Assembly (NCBI GenBank): GCA_016293435.1
Contig: JAEDEG010000128.1
Coordinates: 1 to 7,281, forward strand
DNA length: 7,281 bases
Direction: 5' to 3'
From: Clostridia bacterium
GTDB taxonomy: Bacteria > Bacillota > Clostridia > UMGS1810
Positions 1-6,624 of this stretch are shown here, one piece after another. Below the pieces are notes generated by a model, which ran no database searches, was not told the DNA's origin, and worked only from the letters and a program-made list of their open reading frames with translations. The stretch's first letter is position 1; every line of letters starts with the position of its first letter. The position numbers and the translations under genes were made by a program.

Positions 1-5
1 TTTTG

Positions 6-2540
6 TTATTTTATACATTTTGTGATATCATCTTTTGAAACCTTGTCTGCAATACATACCGCAACAATATTTCCGTTTCTTACAATCACAGGGCTGTTTA
101 GCTTTTTCAGCTCTGCGGGAATGTAGTTTTCAAAGTCTTTTTTACGTCTTTCAATTCTTTCCTTCGCAAGCTCCTCAAGCTTTTTGGCTTCGGTTTCGTT
201 AACTGCTTCAAACACTGCAATTTCTTCGGCAGTGGCACCGCCGCCCAAAAGGAGTGCCGCAGAGCATACCTTCGATGGGTCTATCTTGTAGTTTGAGATC
301 ACAATGCTGTCTGCCACCTGTACAAGCTCATCCGCAAACTTTATGCTCTTTAGAATTTTTTCTGCAAGCTTTTTGGTATCAGCCTTGCCTTTGCCGGCAA
401 ATGATTTGGTTTCTGTCTTTTTGATTTTTACAGTGGCATTTCCCGGTGCCGCATGGTCACAAAGGAACTGTGCCAGCTCTCTGTATTTGTCGGGACCCAA
501 ATGAATACCGTCTGAGCCGATATTATCGGGCATATAACCGTCATCGTTTTCAAAATATGAGTGACAGTCCACATAATAACACTCTTTTTCTTCGGCAAGC
601 TTAATCAATCTTTCGTTGAAATCTGTAATCAGGTCTATTTTGATATTGGTTTTGTCTGAGGTTTCTTTGGTAACCGGCAGTATAGACTCTATATAAATCA
701 ACACATCGGGGAATTTTTCTCTCACAGTATCTATAAATTCGCTGTATCGCTTAATAAAGCTTTCCGGATCTTTGAAAGCAACCTCGTTTGTGCCGAGCAT
801 AATGTAAAGCTTGCCCACATGATCCATGCCGACTATAGTGTCAACAACATTTTTACCCCCCGAGAGCTTTTCGGTGTATATGGTTTTGGTGTTGAGACCC
901 GACAAACAGAGGAATTTTGCATTGAAGCCCGAAAATGCCTCAAGTCCCATAGTGAGCGAATCGCCCACAAACACTGCATCGTCAAAATATGAAGGGTCAA
1001 CTCTTTCCTGCTCGGGGATGATGCCGTAGCTCACATCGGGCACATTGGTATAAACCGTAGATTTTGCAAATTCGTTTATTTTGCTCAGGTTGTTATCGGT
1101 CATAAAGGTGTTCTGATTGTAAAGAAACAGCACATCGTTGATGTTGTTTTTGTAAAGATATTCAAACACATCACCGTTATAATATCTCAAATCAATCATA
1201 TATATATCGGAATAATGATTTGCGAGAAAAGGAACAATGGAATGTGCATAAGAGTCCTTTATTATTGCTATTTTCTTTTCTTCTTCAAAATCAGTTTTTA
1301 TCTCTGCCAGTGCATGATTGCCATCAAGATAGTAGGCATATTTGTCTTTTGTGTTTAGCATTTCGGGACTGTAGAGCGAATCCATTTTCTTTTTGTCCAA
1401 GGGAAAGTTGACCGTGCACTTTGAGGCATCTTTAAGAGTATATTGATAAATTATATCATCCTTAGTGGGTGCAAAGCCTGAGTTTGACCATGCTGTTCCG
1501 CAAAAATCGTCTGCCATCTTTTCTATGGCGTATTCACCCTGCTGATAGGGTGTATAGCCAAGCTGTTCACCGAGAGCAGCATAGGTCAGATAACTGCCGA
1601 GGGCGGTCTGATGGTGGTCACTTCTGTAGTATATATATTTGTCTTTTTGGTCAATAAGCCTCGGGCTTACATCTGCACACTGCACATTTTTGAGTTCCTT
1701 TTTGAGCTGCTTTTGCAGTCTGCCGTAAGAATCGGTATAGGCAAAGGCGGGCAGCTTATCGCGCAAAATTTCGTATGCTGTGGGCACAATTGCCACGGTC
1801 ACGTTGTATCTGCTTATTGAAGAAATTGCGTTTATGGCTTCTATATTTGCTGCTATGTTGTCGCATGTAAGCTCCGAGGTGTTTTCTATAAGATATCCGT
1901 CATCACAAATGAGAATCCCGTGGTTTTCTTCCTTGCCGCTCAGAGCTTCATAGCGGCGCTTTGAGGCTACAAAGTGATTTCTGAACACAAACTGGTCGGA
2001 TATATAGCTTTCAAATTCAGTCATAAACTTGCCGCTTGTAATAGATGAAACCGATATTTCGGGGAACTGAGCAAGTGTTCTGTTTTCTTTCACCGACACA
2101 TCAGATGCCGGAACAAGCAGATTTATGATAAGAAGAAGCGTCAGAAATCCGGGTATAACAAGGCACGAAAGTCTTTTGCAGTTTTCTCTTTCGGTGCATA
2201 TTGCCCACAGAGCCTTTATCTTTGGCACAAGACCTCTTGCCTCCTTAAAATATGTCATATCGGGAAGCAGCTGCCTAAATGACACAAGCTCGTCATCATC
2301 AATAATCGATTGCGAGGGCAATTCTTCACTTTTGTGATCTTTGGTATATGAGCGATTGAGAACAGTCTGCCTTTTGGGCTTTTCTATAGTGGCGATGCCT
2401 GAAGAAGCTTTCTGCTCTGCTTTGAGAGAGTCTTTTACAGATGAGGTATCAAGCTGTTTATGTCGTTCCAAAAACCTCTGAAACAGTTCATCGTCATGCT
2501 CTTCAAAATAATTCATAAAATCATTGTCATTTTTGTTCAT
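6..2540 (-). CDS. DHHW / SGNH hydrolase / DUF4358-like fusion protein, membrane anchored
   Basis: Predicted extracytoplasmic acyl-transfer or esterase partner of the MBOAT protein encoded just upstream. I place the start at ATG 2540 (844 aa): the GTG at 2549 overlaps the ribosome site GAGGGG (2554-2549), which lies 8 bases before this ATG. Domains in order: an acidic then basic cytoplasmic tail (1-123); one membrane helix (about 124-143); a DHHW domain (about 150-500) opening with ENRTLAQFP and carrying the signature Asp308-His309-His310 and a KDSY block (Asp429-Ser430); a complete SGNH/GDSL hydrolase domain (about 520-695) with GDS at Ser528, GTN at Asn585 and the DGIH pair Asp677/His680; and a C-terminal DUF4358-like part (about 724-844) with GATAEEIAVF. 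From family knowledge, DHHW proteins resemble AlgX/AlgJ, which acetylate alginate. The three domains are usually separate proteins, so the fusion is unusual. The polymer substrate is unknown. The DUF4358 assignment is by remembered pattern and is the least certain. Confidence 0.87.
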   Translation of the reverse strand: MNKNDNDFMNYFEEHDDELFQRFLERHKQLDTSSVKDSLKAEQKASSGIATIEKPKRQTVLNRSYTKDHKSEELPSQSIIDDDELVSFRQLLPDMTYFKEARGLVPKIKALWAICTERENCKRLSCLVIPGFLTLLLIINLLVPASDVSVKENRTLAQFPEISVSSITSGKFMTEFESYISDQFVFRNHFVASKRRYEALSGKEENHGILICDDGYLIENTSELTCDNIAANIEAINAISSISRYNVTVAIVPTAYEILRDKLPAFAYTDSYGRLQKQLKKELKNVQCADVSPRLIDQKDKYIYYRSDHHQTALGSYLTYAALGEQLGYTPYQQGEYAIEKMADDFCGTAWSNSGFAPTKDDIIYQYTLKDASKCTVNFPLDKKKMDSLYSPEMLNTKDKYAYYLDGNHALAEIKTDFEEEKKIAIIKDSYAHSIVPFLANHYSDIYMIDLRYYNGDVFEYLYKNNINDVLFLYNQNTFMTDNNLSKINEFAKSTVYTNVPDVSYGIIPEQERVDPSYFDDAVFVGDSLTMGLEAFSGFNAKFLCLSGLNTKTIYTEKLSGGKNVVDTIVGMDHVGKLYIMLGTNEVAFKDPESFIKRYSEFIDTVREKFPDVLIYIESILPVTKETSDKTNIKIDLITDFNERLIKLAEEKECYYVDCHSYFENDDGYMPDNIGSDGIHLGPDKYRELAQFLCDHAAPGNATVKIKKTETKSFAGKGKADTKKLAEKILKSIKFADELVQVADSIVISNYKIDPSKVCSAALLLGGGATAEEIAVFEAVNETEAKKLEELAKERIERRKKDFENYIPAELKKLNSPVIVRNGNIVAVCIADKVSKDDITKCIK

Positions 2541-2557
2541 TTGTATCACCCCTCACA

Positions 2558-4009
2558 TCAGAATCTGAAATACAAAAACGGGTTGTAGGTATCGTCCACC
2601 AGATAAGCGAGACACACGAGCACTGCAACAAAGGCAAGGGCGGGTCTGAGCCAGTGGAGCTTTCCGGCGGTAATTTTGTTAAATACTGTTTTGACTTTCG
2701 GTGTGCATCCTAAAATTGCGGCAATAAGGATAATCCAGTAGGAGGTAAGCCGATAAAGGAATACGCTGTCTGTAATGCCGAAATTCAGTATGTTGAACAT
2801 ACTGCCTATATAGCCAAAGGCGGCTCCAAAGCTTTCGCTTGCAAAAAATACCCAGCCTATCATAACAATGAGCATTGTGTATGCCACTCTGACAAAGCTT
2901 GGGCTTTTTTCAAGCTTCGACATCAAAAATCTTTTTTCTGCGATAAGCAGCAGCCCGTAATAAATACCCCATGCCACAAAGTTGAAGCTTGCACCGTGCC
3001 ACAGACCCGTGAGCATCCATACAACAAATATGTTGAAATATCTTCTGAGTGATGCTCTTGATTCGTCACTTAGGCAAAGCCTTCCTATTTTGGTTACTTT
3101 GGGATAGCTCTGAGCATAAACATGACTTCCGCCGAGAGGTATATATACATATTCCTTAAACCAACTGCTAAGACTTATGTGCCATCTTCTCCAAAATTCC
3201 GTTATACTTTTTGAAATATAGGGATATTTGAAGTTTTCACAAATCTGAAAGCCAAACATTTTTCCAAGGCCAATCGCCATATCGGAATATCCCGAAAAGT
3301 CGTAGTATATCTGGATAGTATATGCGATAATACCAAGCCATGCACACAGCATGGAGCGATTTTGAGTAGCGACGGTCAGCTCCCAGAGCTGTCCCACATT
3401 GTTGGCGATAAAAACTTTTTTTGCAAGACCTGCACAAAATCTTTGCAGACCTTCGGAGAACATGGTAATTTTTTGCGGATGATTTTTGAGCTGGGGAGCA
3501 ATGTCGTCATATCTTACAATGGGACCTGCAATCAGCTGCGGAAAAAAAGCCAGATAAAGACCGAATGATATAAAGCTCTTTTGTACCTTGGTTTTTCCTC
3601 TGTATACATCTATACAGTATGAGAGTGCCTGAAAGGTATAGAAGGATATACCAATCGGCAATGCCAGCTTAAGAAGCGGGAAATTGGTTCTGATAACAGA
3701 GTTTACTGTCGAAATAAAAAAGTCTGCATACTTAAATACCAGAAGCAGCCCGATATTTACAATACAGTTAAAAGCAAGCATGCCCTTACCTTTGCCTGCG
3801 GATTTTTGCTTTTTTATGGTAAAGCCGCACAGATAGTTGAACACGGCAGAAAACAGCATAAGCAGCACATATGTAGGCTCGCCCCATGCATAAAAAAACA
3901 GACTCAGTACAAACAGGGTAAAATTTTTATACCTTTGGGGAACAAGTTTGTATATAATAAGAGTCGGAATCAGAAAATAAAATATAAACAGTAAACTCGA
4001 AAATACCAT
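2558..4009 (-). CDS. MBOAT family O-acyltransferase (AlgI/PatA-like)
   Basis: Polytopic membrane protein that would move acyl (probably acetyl) groups from a cytoplasmic donor to the outer face of the membrane. I choose ATG 4009 (483 aa): GAGGAG at 4023-4018 lies 8 bases before it, whereas the GTG at 4018 overlaps that site. Family marks are QIYYDFSGYSDMAIG (about 233-247), WRRWHISLSSWFKEYVYIPLGG (about 273-294, His277), LTGLWHGASFNFVAWG (about 333-348) with the presumed catalytic His338, and the AlgI-like ending YNPFLYFRF. Length is normal for AlgI-type proteins. The loop between IPLGGS and the RRYFNIF segment (about 296-325) seems longer than usual. The stop is 17 bases before the start of the DHHW/SGNH gene, so the two are almost certainly one operon. 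The family is confident; the substrate (wall polymer, exopolysaccharide or teichoic acid) is not shown. Confidence 0.95.
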   Translation of the reverse strand: MVFSSLLFIFYFLIPTLIIYKLVPQRYKNFTLFVLSLFFYAWGEPTYVLLMLFSAVFNYLCGFTIKKQKSAGKGKGMLAFNCIVNIGLLLVFKYADFFISTVNSVIRTNFPLLKLALPIGISFYTFQALSYCIDVYRGKTKVQKSFISFGLYLAFFPQLIAGPIVRYDDIAPQLKNHPQKITMFSEGLQRFCAGLAKKVFIANNVGQLWELTVATQNRSMLCAWLGIIAYTIQIYYDFSGYSDMAIGLGKMFGFQICENFKYPYISKSITEFWRRWHISLSSWFKEYVYIPLGGSHVYAQSYPKVTKIGRLCLSDESRASLRRYFNIFVVWMLTGLWHGASFNFVAWGIYYGLLLIAEKRFLMSKLEKSPSFVRVAYTMLIVMIGWVFFASESFGAAFGYIGSMFNILNFGITDSVFLYRLTSYWIILIAAILGCTPKVKTVFNKITAGKLHWLRPALAFVAVLVCLAYLVDDTYNPFLYFRF

Positions 4010-4031
4010 TAATAACACTCCTCAAAAATAT

Positions 4032-4070
4032 GCCGTATATCAACATTGAATAAATCAATTGACATACGGC
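4032..4070 (-). promoter_or_regulatory. Leader hairpin / operator-like inverted repeat of the MBOAT operon
   Basis: Read on the minus strand, GCCGTATGTCAA (4070-4059) pairs with TTGATATACGGC (4043-4032): 12 pairs with one G-U wobble. The 15-base loop can form an inner TTGA/TCAA pairing. The repeat begins at the predicted transcription start (about 4068) and is followed by ATATTTTTG just before the ribosome site. It could be a repressor operator, a 5' stabilising stem or a weak attenuator; the sequence does not decide between these. Confidence 0.6.
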
Positions 4071-4074
4071 TTAT

Positions 4075-4103
4075 ATTGTATCATATTTCGACAAAAAAGT
4101 CTA
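4075..4103 (-). promoter_or_regulatory. Sigma-A promoter of the MBOAT operon
   Basis: On the minus strand, -35 TAGACT (4103-4098, four of six consensus bases) and -10 TACAAT (4080-4075) are separated by exactly 17 bases. A TG one base before the -10 makes it an extended -10, which can compensate for the weak -35. The predicted start is near 4068, about 60 bases before the MBOAT ATG. Confidence 0.6.
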
Positions 4104-4252
4104 TAAAAAAATAGTTAAAAATTTGTTAAAATACAGATTAGTATGTTGGAGGGTTATATAAATTTTCGAGTTTGCCTGAAAAAATTGAAAATTTGATATA
4201 GAGTTTCGAAATAGAAAAAATTATACGGGAATTTTATATGATTTTGTGGTAC

Positions 4253-4281
4253 TGGACAAAATATGAAAACTGTGTTATAAT
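4253..4281 (+). promoter_or_regulatory. Sigma-A promoter of the mrp operon
   Basis: -35 TGGACA (4253-4258), a 17-base spacer and the perfect -10 TATAAT (4276-4281), with TG in the extended -10 position (4273-4274). The predicted start is near 4288. The ribosome site AGAAAGG (4314-4320) follows, 10 bases before the mrp ATG. Confidence 0.8.
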
Positions 4282-4330
4282 AGATTGAATATATTTCCAA
4301 ACAAATTAATATAAGAAAGGATTTTTTATA

Positions 4331-5155
4331 ATGAGTGAAGAATGTACACACAATTGTGAAACCTGCTCTGCAAATTGCGATTCTCGAGAAAATCCGCAGA
4401 GCTTTGCAGCACCTGCTCACGAGATGAGCAGAATAGGCAAGGTTATAGGTGTAGTAAGCGGCAAGGGCGGTGTTGGTAAGTCTATGATTACCTCCATGCT
4501 TTCGGTTCTGTCAAGACGCAAGGGCTACAAAACCGCCATATTGGATGCCGATGTAACCGGCCCCTCCATACCCAAGGCATTTGGTCTTACCGAAAAGGCA
4601 AAGTCCAACGAATTTGGCATTTTGCCCGTTTCTACCAAAACCGGCATTGATGTAATGAGCATCAATCTTCTTCTCGAAAACGAAACCGACCCGGTAGTGT
4701 GGAGAGGTCCCGTTATTGCCGGCACGGTAAAGCAGTTTTGGACAGATGTAATCTGGGATACCGATTTTATGTTTATCGACATGCCTCCCGGCACAGGCGA
4801 TGTTCCGCTCACGGTGTTTCAGTCTTTGCCTGTAGACGGTATAGTTATCGTAACATCTCCCCAGGAGCTTGTATCCATGATTGTTGAAAAGGCTGTTAAA
4901 ATGGCTCAGCTCATGAATGTTCCGATTCTCGGCATTGTGGAGAATATGTCATATTTTGAATGTCCCGATTGCGGCAAACGCCACAGCATTTTCGGCGAAA
5001 GCCGCATAGAAGATGTTGCTGCTCAGTATTCAATCGGCTCTGTAAGCCGTCTGCCCATCAATCCCAAGGTTGCACAGTGGGCAGATGCCGGCATGATTGA
5101 GCTATTTGACGGCAACTGGCTCGATTCACTCTCTGATATAATCGAAAATATTTAA
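4331..5155 (+). CDS. mrp: Mrp/NBP35 family Fe-S cluster carrier P-loop ATPase
   Basis: Cytoplasmic ATPase (274 aa) expected to bind and hand over iron-sulfur clusters to apoproteins. The deviant Walker A motif GKGGVGKS is at 44-51, followed by LDADVTGPSIPKAFG (71-85), VWRGP (123-127) and the DMPPGTGD switch (150-157). The C-terminal CPDC motif (Cys211, Cys214) is the usual bridging cluster site of Mrp dimers. The N-terminus carries four cysteines (5, 9, 12, 16), recalling the N-terminal cluster of Nbp35, while the MIP18-like N-terminal domain of enterobacterial Mrp is absent. This short Cys-rich form is common in Clostridia. ATG 4331 follows AGAAAGG by 10 bases and is the first gene after a good promoter. 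It is followed 15 bases later by the deacylase gene, so the two are probably cotranscribed. The family is secure; its client proteins are unknown. Confidence 0.95.
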   Translation: MSEECTHNCETCSANCDSRENPQSFAAPAHEMSRIGKVIGVVSGKGGVGKSMITSMLSVLSRRKGYKTAILDADVTGPSIPKAFGLTEKAKSNEFGILPVSTKTGIDVMSINLLLENETDPVVWRGPVIAGTVKQFWTDVIWDTDFMFIDMPPGTGDVPLTVFQSLPVDGIVIVTSPQELVSMIVEKAVKMAQLMNVPILGIVENMSYFECPDCGKRHSIFGESRIEDVAAQYSIGSVSRLPINPKVAQWADAGMIELFDGNWLDSLSDIIENI

Positions 5156-5170
5156 GGAACGGTTTTAAAA

Positions 5171-5650
5171 ATGACAAAGACAAACGCAATGCGTATGCTC
5201 GACAAGGCAAAAATCAGTTATGAGCCTTTGGAGTATACCGTAGATGACAATGACCTTTCGGGCACCACAATTGCATCTTCGGTGGGGCTGCCCTATGAAA
5301 TGGTGTTTAAAACCTTGGTTGCAAAAGGCGATAAGACCGGACCGATAGTAATGTGCATACCGGTTGATAAGGAGATTGACCTAAAAAAGGCCGCAAAGGT
5401 TAGCGGCAACAAAAAAATAGAGATGATTCATGTGAAGGATTTGCTTGCTCTCACCGGATATATAAGGGGAGGCTGCTCTCCTATTGGAATGAAAAAGAAA
5501 TTTCCTACCTATATATGTGAGTCGTGCCTTGACCACGACAAAATCACCGTCAGCGCCGGAATAAAGGGATGTCAGCTTCTTCTTTCTGCCAATGATCTCA
5601 TAGATTATACAGGCGCTTTGGTTTGTGATATTGTAATAAGATGGGAATGA
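5171..5650 (+). CDS. ybaK: Cys-tRNA(Pro)/Cys-tRNA(Cys) deacylase, YbaK/EbsC type
   Basis: Small cytoplasmic editing enzyme (159 aa, normal length) that hydrolyses cysteine wrongly attached to tRNA(Pro) by prolyl-tRNA synthetase. Family marks are an N-terminal MTKTNAMRMLDKAKI helix, VFKTLV with Lys47 at the position of the key lysine of YbaK, GGCSPIGMKKKFP (100-112), SAGIKGCQLLL (128-138) and NDLIDYTGA (141-149). These are the conserved segments of the YbaK/ProX family, so I prefer it over ProXp-type relatives. The start ATG follows the mrp stop by 15 bases, with AAGGA at 5154-5158 overlapping that stop and 12 bases away, so translation is probably modest and coupled. Its TGA stop (5648-5650) overlaps in-frame start candidates of the following lipoprotein gene. 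Confidence 0.93.
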   Translation: MTKTNAMRMLDKAKISYEPLEYTVDDNDLSGTTIASSVGLPYEMVFKTLVAKGDKTGPIVMCIPVDKEIDLKKAAKVSGNKKIEMIHVKDLLALTGYIRGGCSPIGMKKKFPTYICESCLDHDKITVSAGIKGCQLLLSANDLIDYTGALVCDIVIRWE

Positions 5651-5655
5651 TGTGT

Positions 5656-6348
5656 ATGAATATTATAATAAAAAGAATTGCGGCTCTTATTTTTGCGTTG
5701 GTCTTGATTGTGCTATCCTGCGGCTGCTCAGATAATAAGACTCAGGATAATGCAGAGTCGAAAAGCGACATTACAGCAGCCGACAGCAGTGGTGCAGCTC
5801 CCCAAAAGATAGAACCCATAACCAAGCCGTCAGCCAAAAATAAAAGGCTCAATCCCGATTTGGCTTCGGTTCAGCTTGCAACGCCTTCTGATAAAACAGT
5901 CTACAGCAAAACCGTTGAGGAATGTGTGGCTCGTCTTGCCGTATTTGCCAATCCAAACGGTAATGAATATGACGCGGTCGCACTTTTGGGAGCTTTCCGT
6001 TATCCGGATAAAACAGAGGATGAATTGCTCGAACAGTTCAAAACGGCTTCTGCCGAATGGCACAAGGATATCGTGGAGAATGTAGGCGAAAAATGTGTTG
6101 CAAAAATAAGCCTTGCAGAAAAGAATATTCTTCCCCTTTCCGATGCCAAGGCTGAGGAGTGGAAATCGGTTAATTCTGCCGCACTTGAGGAATATGCCAA
6201 TGTAAAATGCGTAGTCACCACCAACTATTCGTCGGGTGATGTCAAAATAAGCATCGATCTTGCCAAGGTTGACGGCAGCTGGTATCTGGCTTATGCAAGC
6301 GGGCTCGACAAGATACGCAATGTAATGGTTACCGAAATTTTCAGATAA
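5656..6348 (+). CDS. Small lipoprotein of unknown function, possibly NTF2-like
   Basis: Predicted membrane-attached extracytoplasmic lipoprotein (230 aa). Several in-frame ATGs cluster at 5641, 5647, 5650 and 5656. I prefer 5656 because GGGA (5643-5646) lies 9 bases before it and it gives a normal signal peptide: Lys6/Arg7, a hydrophobic run to about residue 20, then VLSCGCSDN with Cys22 (or Cys24) as the lipidated residue. A low-complexity Ser/Ala/Asp/Lys linker (25-65) follows, then a folded region (about 80-230) ending with a pattern like VKISIDLAKVDGSWYLAY, which resembles the last strands of NTF2-like DUF4878-type domains. That resemblance is weak and is an inference. The gene overlaps or abuts the ybaK stop and has no promoter of its own that I can see, so it is the last gene of the mrp operon. 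No terminator is obvious before the next promoter at 6365. Confidence 0.85.
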   Translation: MNIIIKRIAALIFALVLIVLSCGCSDNKTQDNAESKSDITAADSSGAAPQKIEPITKPSAKNKRLNPDLASVQLATPSDKTVYSKTVEECVARLAVFANPNGNEYDAVALLGAFRYPDKTEDELLEQFKTASAEWHKDIVENVGEKCVAKISLAEKNILPLSDAKAEEWKSVNSAALEEYANVKCVVTTNYSSGDVKISIDLAKVDGSWYLAYASGLDKIRNVMVTEIFR

Positions 6349-6364
6349 AATTTCAGAATATCAG

Positions 6365-6393
6365 TTGACAAAAACGAATTTTAGCTGTATAAT
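6365..6393 (+). promoter_or_regulatory. Consensus sigma-A promoter of the antisense RNA
   Basis: TTGACA (6365-6370), a 17-base spacer and TATAAT (6388-6393): a perfect match to consensus in both boxes and spacing, starting only 17 bases after the lipoprotein stop. No ribosome site or credible ORF follows; the transcript meets a terminator about 90 bases later. Very strong promoters on short noncoding transcripts are typical of type I antitoxin RNAs. Confidence 0.88.
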
Positions 6394-6401
6394 GAATATA
6401 G

Positions 6402-6430
6402 AAAAAGGCAAGACCTCAAACGGTTATGCC
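6402..6430 (-). terminator. Second terminator of the toxin mRNA (minus strand)
   Basis: Read on the minus strand, GGCATAACC (6430-6422), loop GTTTGA and GGTCTTGCC (6415-6407) form a 9-position stem with one mismatch and one wobble, followed at once by TTTTTC (6406-6401). This is a good intrinsic terminator shape. It is the same DNA that forms the 5' hairpin of the antisense RNA. If the first terminator leaks, the toxin mRNA would end here and be complementary to essentially the whole antisense RNA. Confidence 0.6.
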
Positions 6431-6447
6431 AAAACGAAAGTATTATT

Positions 6448-6489
6448 AAAAAATAACGCTATTGCTTTGGACGGCTGGCGTTATTTTTT
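6448..6489. terminator. Bidirectional intrinsic terminator shared by toxin mRNA and antisense RNA
   Basis: AAAAAATAACGC (6448-6459) is the exact reverse complement of GCGTTATTTTTT (6478-6489), with an 18-base loop. U-runs follow the GCGTTA stem on both strands, so it can stop plus-strand transcription at about 6489 and minus-strand transcription at about 6448. The toxin stop codon (6483-6481) lies within the stem. Convergent RNAs sharing one terminator is the arrangement of the enterococcal par (Fst) locus. Confidence 0.82.
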
Positions 6490-6549
6490 TATGGTTATGA
6501 TTAACATAATTAAAGTGATAATATATATCATTATGTAAACATATTCCAT
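6481..6549 (-). CDS. Small hydrophobic peptide, predicted type I toxin
   Basis: A 22-codon ORF too short for routine gene calling. The peptide starts MEYVYIMIYI, is almost wholly Ile/Leu/Met/Val/Tyr/Thr from residue 3 to 20, and ends TIKK, so it is one membrane helix with a basic tail. ATG 6549 is preceded, 7 bases away, by AGGAGGT within the near-perfect ribosome site AAAGGAGGT (6565-6557). Codons include ATA six times, and the TAA stop lies in the shared terminator. From family knowledge, peptides of this type (TxpA, BsrG, Fst, holin-like toxins of Firmicutes) insert in the membrane and harm the producer when expressed without their antisense RNA. The surroundings support this: its own promoter, a structured leader, convergent antisense RNA and a shared terminator. 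I cannot assign it to a named family. It could instead be a harmless small membrane peptide, but the RNA layout argues against that. Confidence 0.78.
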   Translation of the reverse strand: MEYVYIMIYIITLIMLIITIKK

Positions 6550-6553
6550 AGCG

Positions 6554-6577
6554 ACCACCTCCTTTCGTGGAGATGAT
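6554..6577 (-). promoter_or_regulatory. Hairpin that hides the toxin ribosome-binding site
   Basis: On the minus strand, ATCATCTCC (6577-6569) pairs with GGAGGTGGT (6562-6554) around the loop ACGAAA: nine pairs, two of them G-U. The stem takes in the GGAGG core of the ribosome site, so the toxin would be poorly translated while it is closed. This kind of sequestration is a known control in type I toxin mRNAs. Confidence 0.75.
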
Positions 6578-6624
6578 AGCATAACCGCCCAGCTTTTACA
6601 CTGTTTTCAGTCTTACCTTTAACA

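Larger units (their letters stand above)
4010..4330. other. Divergent intergenic region between the acylation operon and mrp
   Basis: This 321-base AT-rich stretch holds two divergent promoters, listed separately, and a leader hairpin for the minus-strand operon. Between the promoters (4104-4252) I see no credible gene. There is only an 8-bp AT-rich inverted repeat (AAATTTTC at 4160-4167, GAAAATTT at 4187-4194), which could arise by composition. Longer reading frames here lack a ribosome site. Confidence 0.7.
6400..6489 (+). ncRNA. Predicted type I antitoxin RNA (antisense to the toxin mRNA 3' end)
   Basis: Predicted ~90-nt noncoding RNA from the consensus promoter at 6365-6393 to the terminator at 6448-6489. 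Its 5' half folds into a hairpin: GGCA (6407-6410) with TGCC (6427-6430) and ACC (6413-6415) with GGT (6422-6424), joined by one A-A mismatch and one G-U pair around the loop TCAAAC. Its 3' half is the shared terminator. It is transcribed toward the small hydrophobic ORF and overlaps the 3' end of that mRNA, including the stop codon at 6483-6481. It lacks any ORF with a ribosome site. Exact ends are predicted from promoter and terminator positions only. By analogy with RatA/TxpA, SR4/BsrG and RNA II/Fst, it would pair with the toxin mRNA and block it or mark it for RNase III. Confidence 0.72.
6421..6587. repeat. Paired words shared by the antisense RNA and the toxin leader (inverted in DNA)
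   Basis: On the plus strand, CGGTTATGC (6421-6429) is followed 4 bases later by ACGAAAG (6434-6440). On the minus strand, in the toxin leader, the same words appear in the same order: CGGTTATGC (6587-6579), a 10-base gap, then ACGAAAG (6568-6562). In DNA they form inverted repeats flanking the toxin ORF. A third copy of the core, GGTTATG (6493-6499, plus strand), lies across toxin codons 17-20, so the toxin mRNA itself carries the complement CAUAACC. Confidence 0.75.

Noticed and set aside
4016..4018. GTG start for the MBOAT gene, and likewise the GTG at 2549 for the fusion gene
   Set aside because: Both GTG codons overlap the ribosome-binding site itself; the in-frame ATGs at 4009 and 2540 have 8-base spacing.
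4032..4070. Bidirectional terminator between convergent genes
   Set aside because: The flanking genes diverge, so no transcript needs to end here; the repeat sits at a promoter start.
4143..4196. Plus-strand 17-codon mini-ORF MLEGYINF in the divergent region
   Set aside because: No ribosome site before the ATG (the GGAGGG is inside the frame), it lies upstream of the mrp promoter, and no supporting structure is seen.
4154..4420. Minus-strand 88-codon frame crossing the mrp start
   Set aside because: It is antisense to the N-terminus of mrp, covers the mrp promoter and lacks a ribosome site; the composition is AT-driven.
4525..4812. Minus-strand 95-codon frame inside mrp
   Set aside because: Antisense shadow of a highly conserved P-loop gene, with no ribosome site or promoter.
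6400..6489. Riboswitch (for example cyclic di-GMP class) followed by a terminator
   Set aside because: The short hairpin-plus-terminator lacks the conserved cores I know for riboswitches, no gene follows on the plus strand, and the antisense position fits better.
6491..6538. Plus-strand mini-ORF beginning MVMINIIK opposite the toxin
   Set aside because: It starts after the antisense RNA terminator with only a T-run before its ATG. Its hydrophobicity is the shadow of the AT-rich toxin codons.
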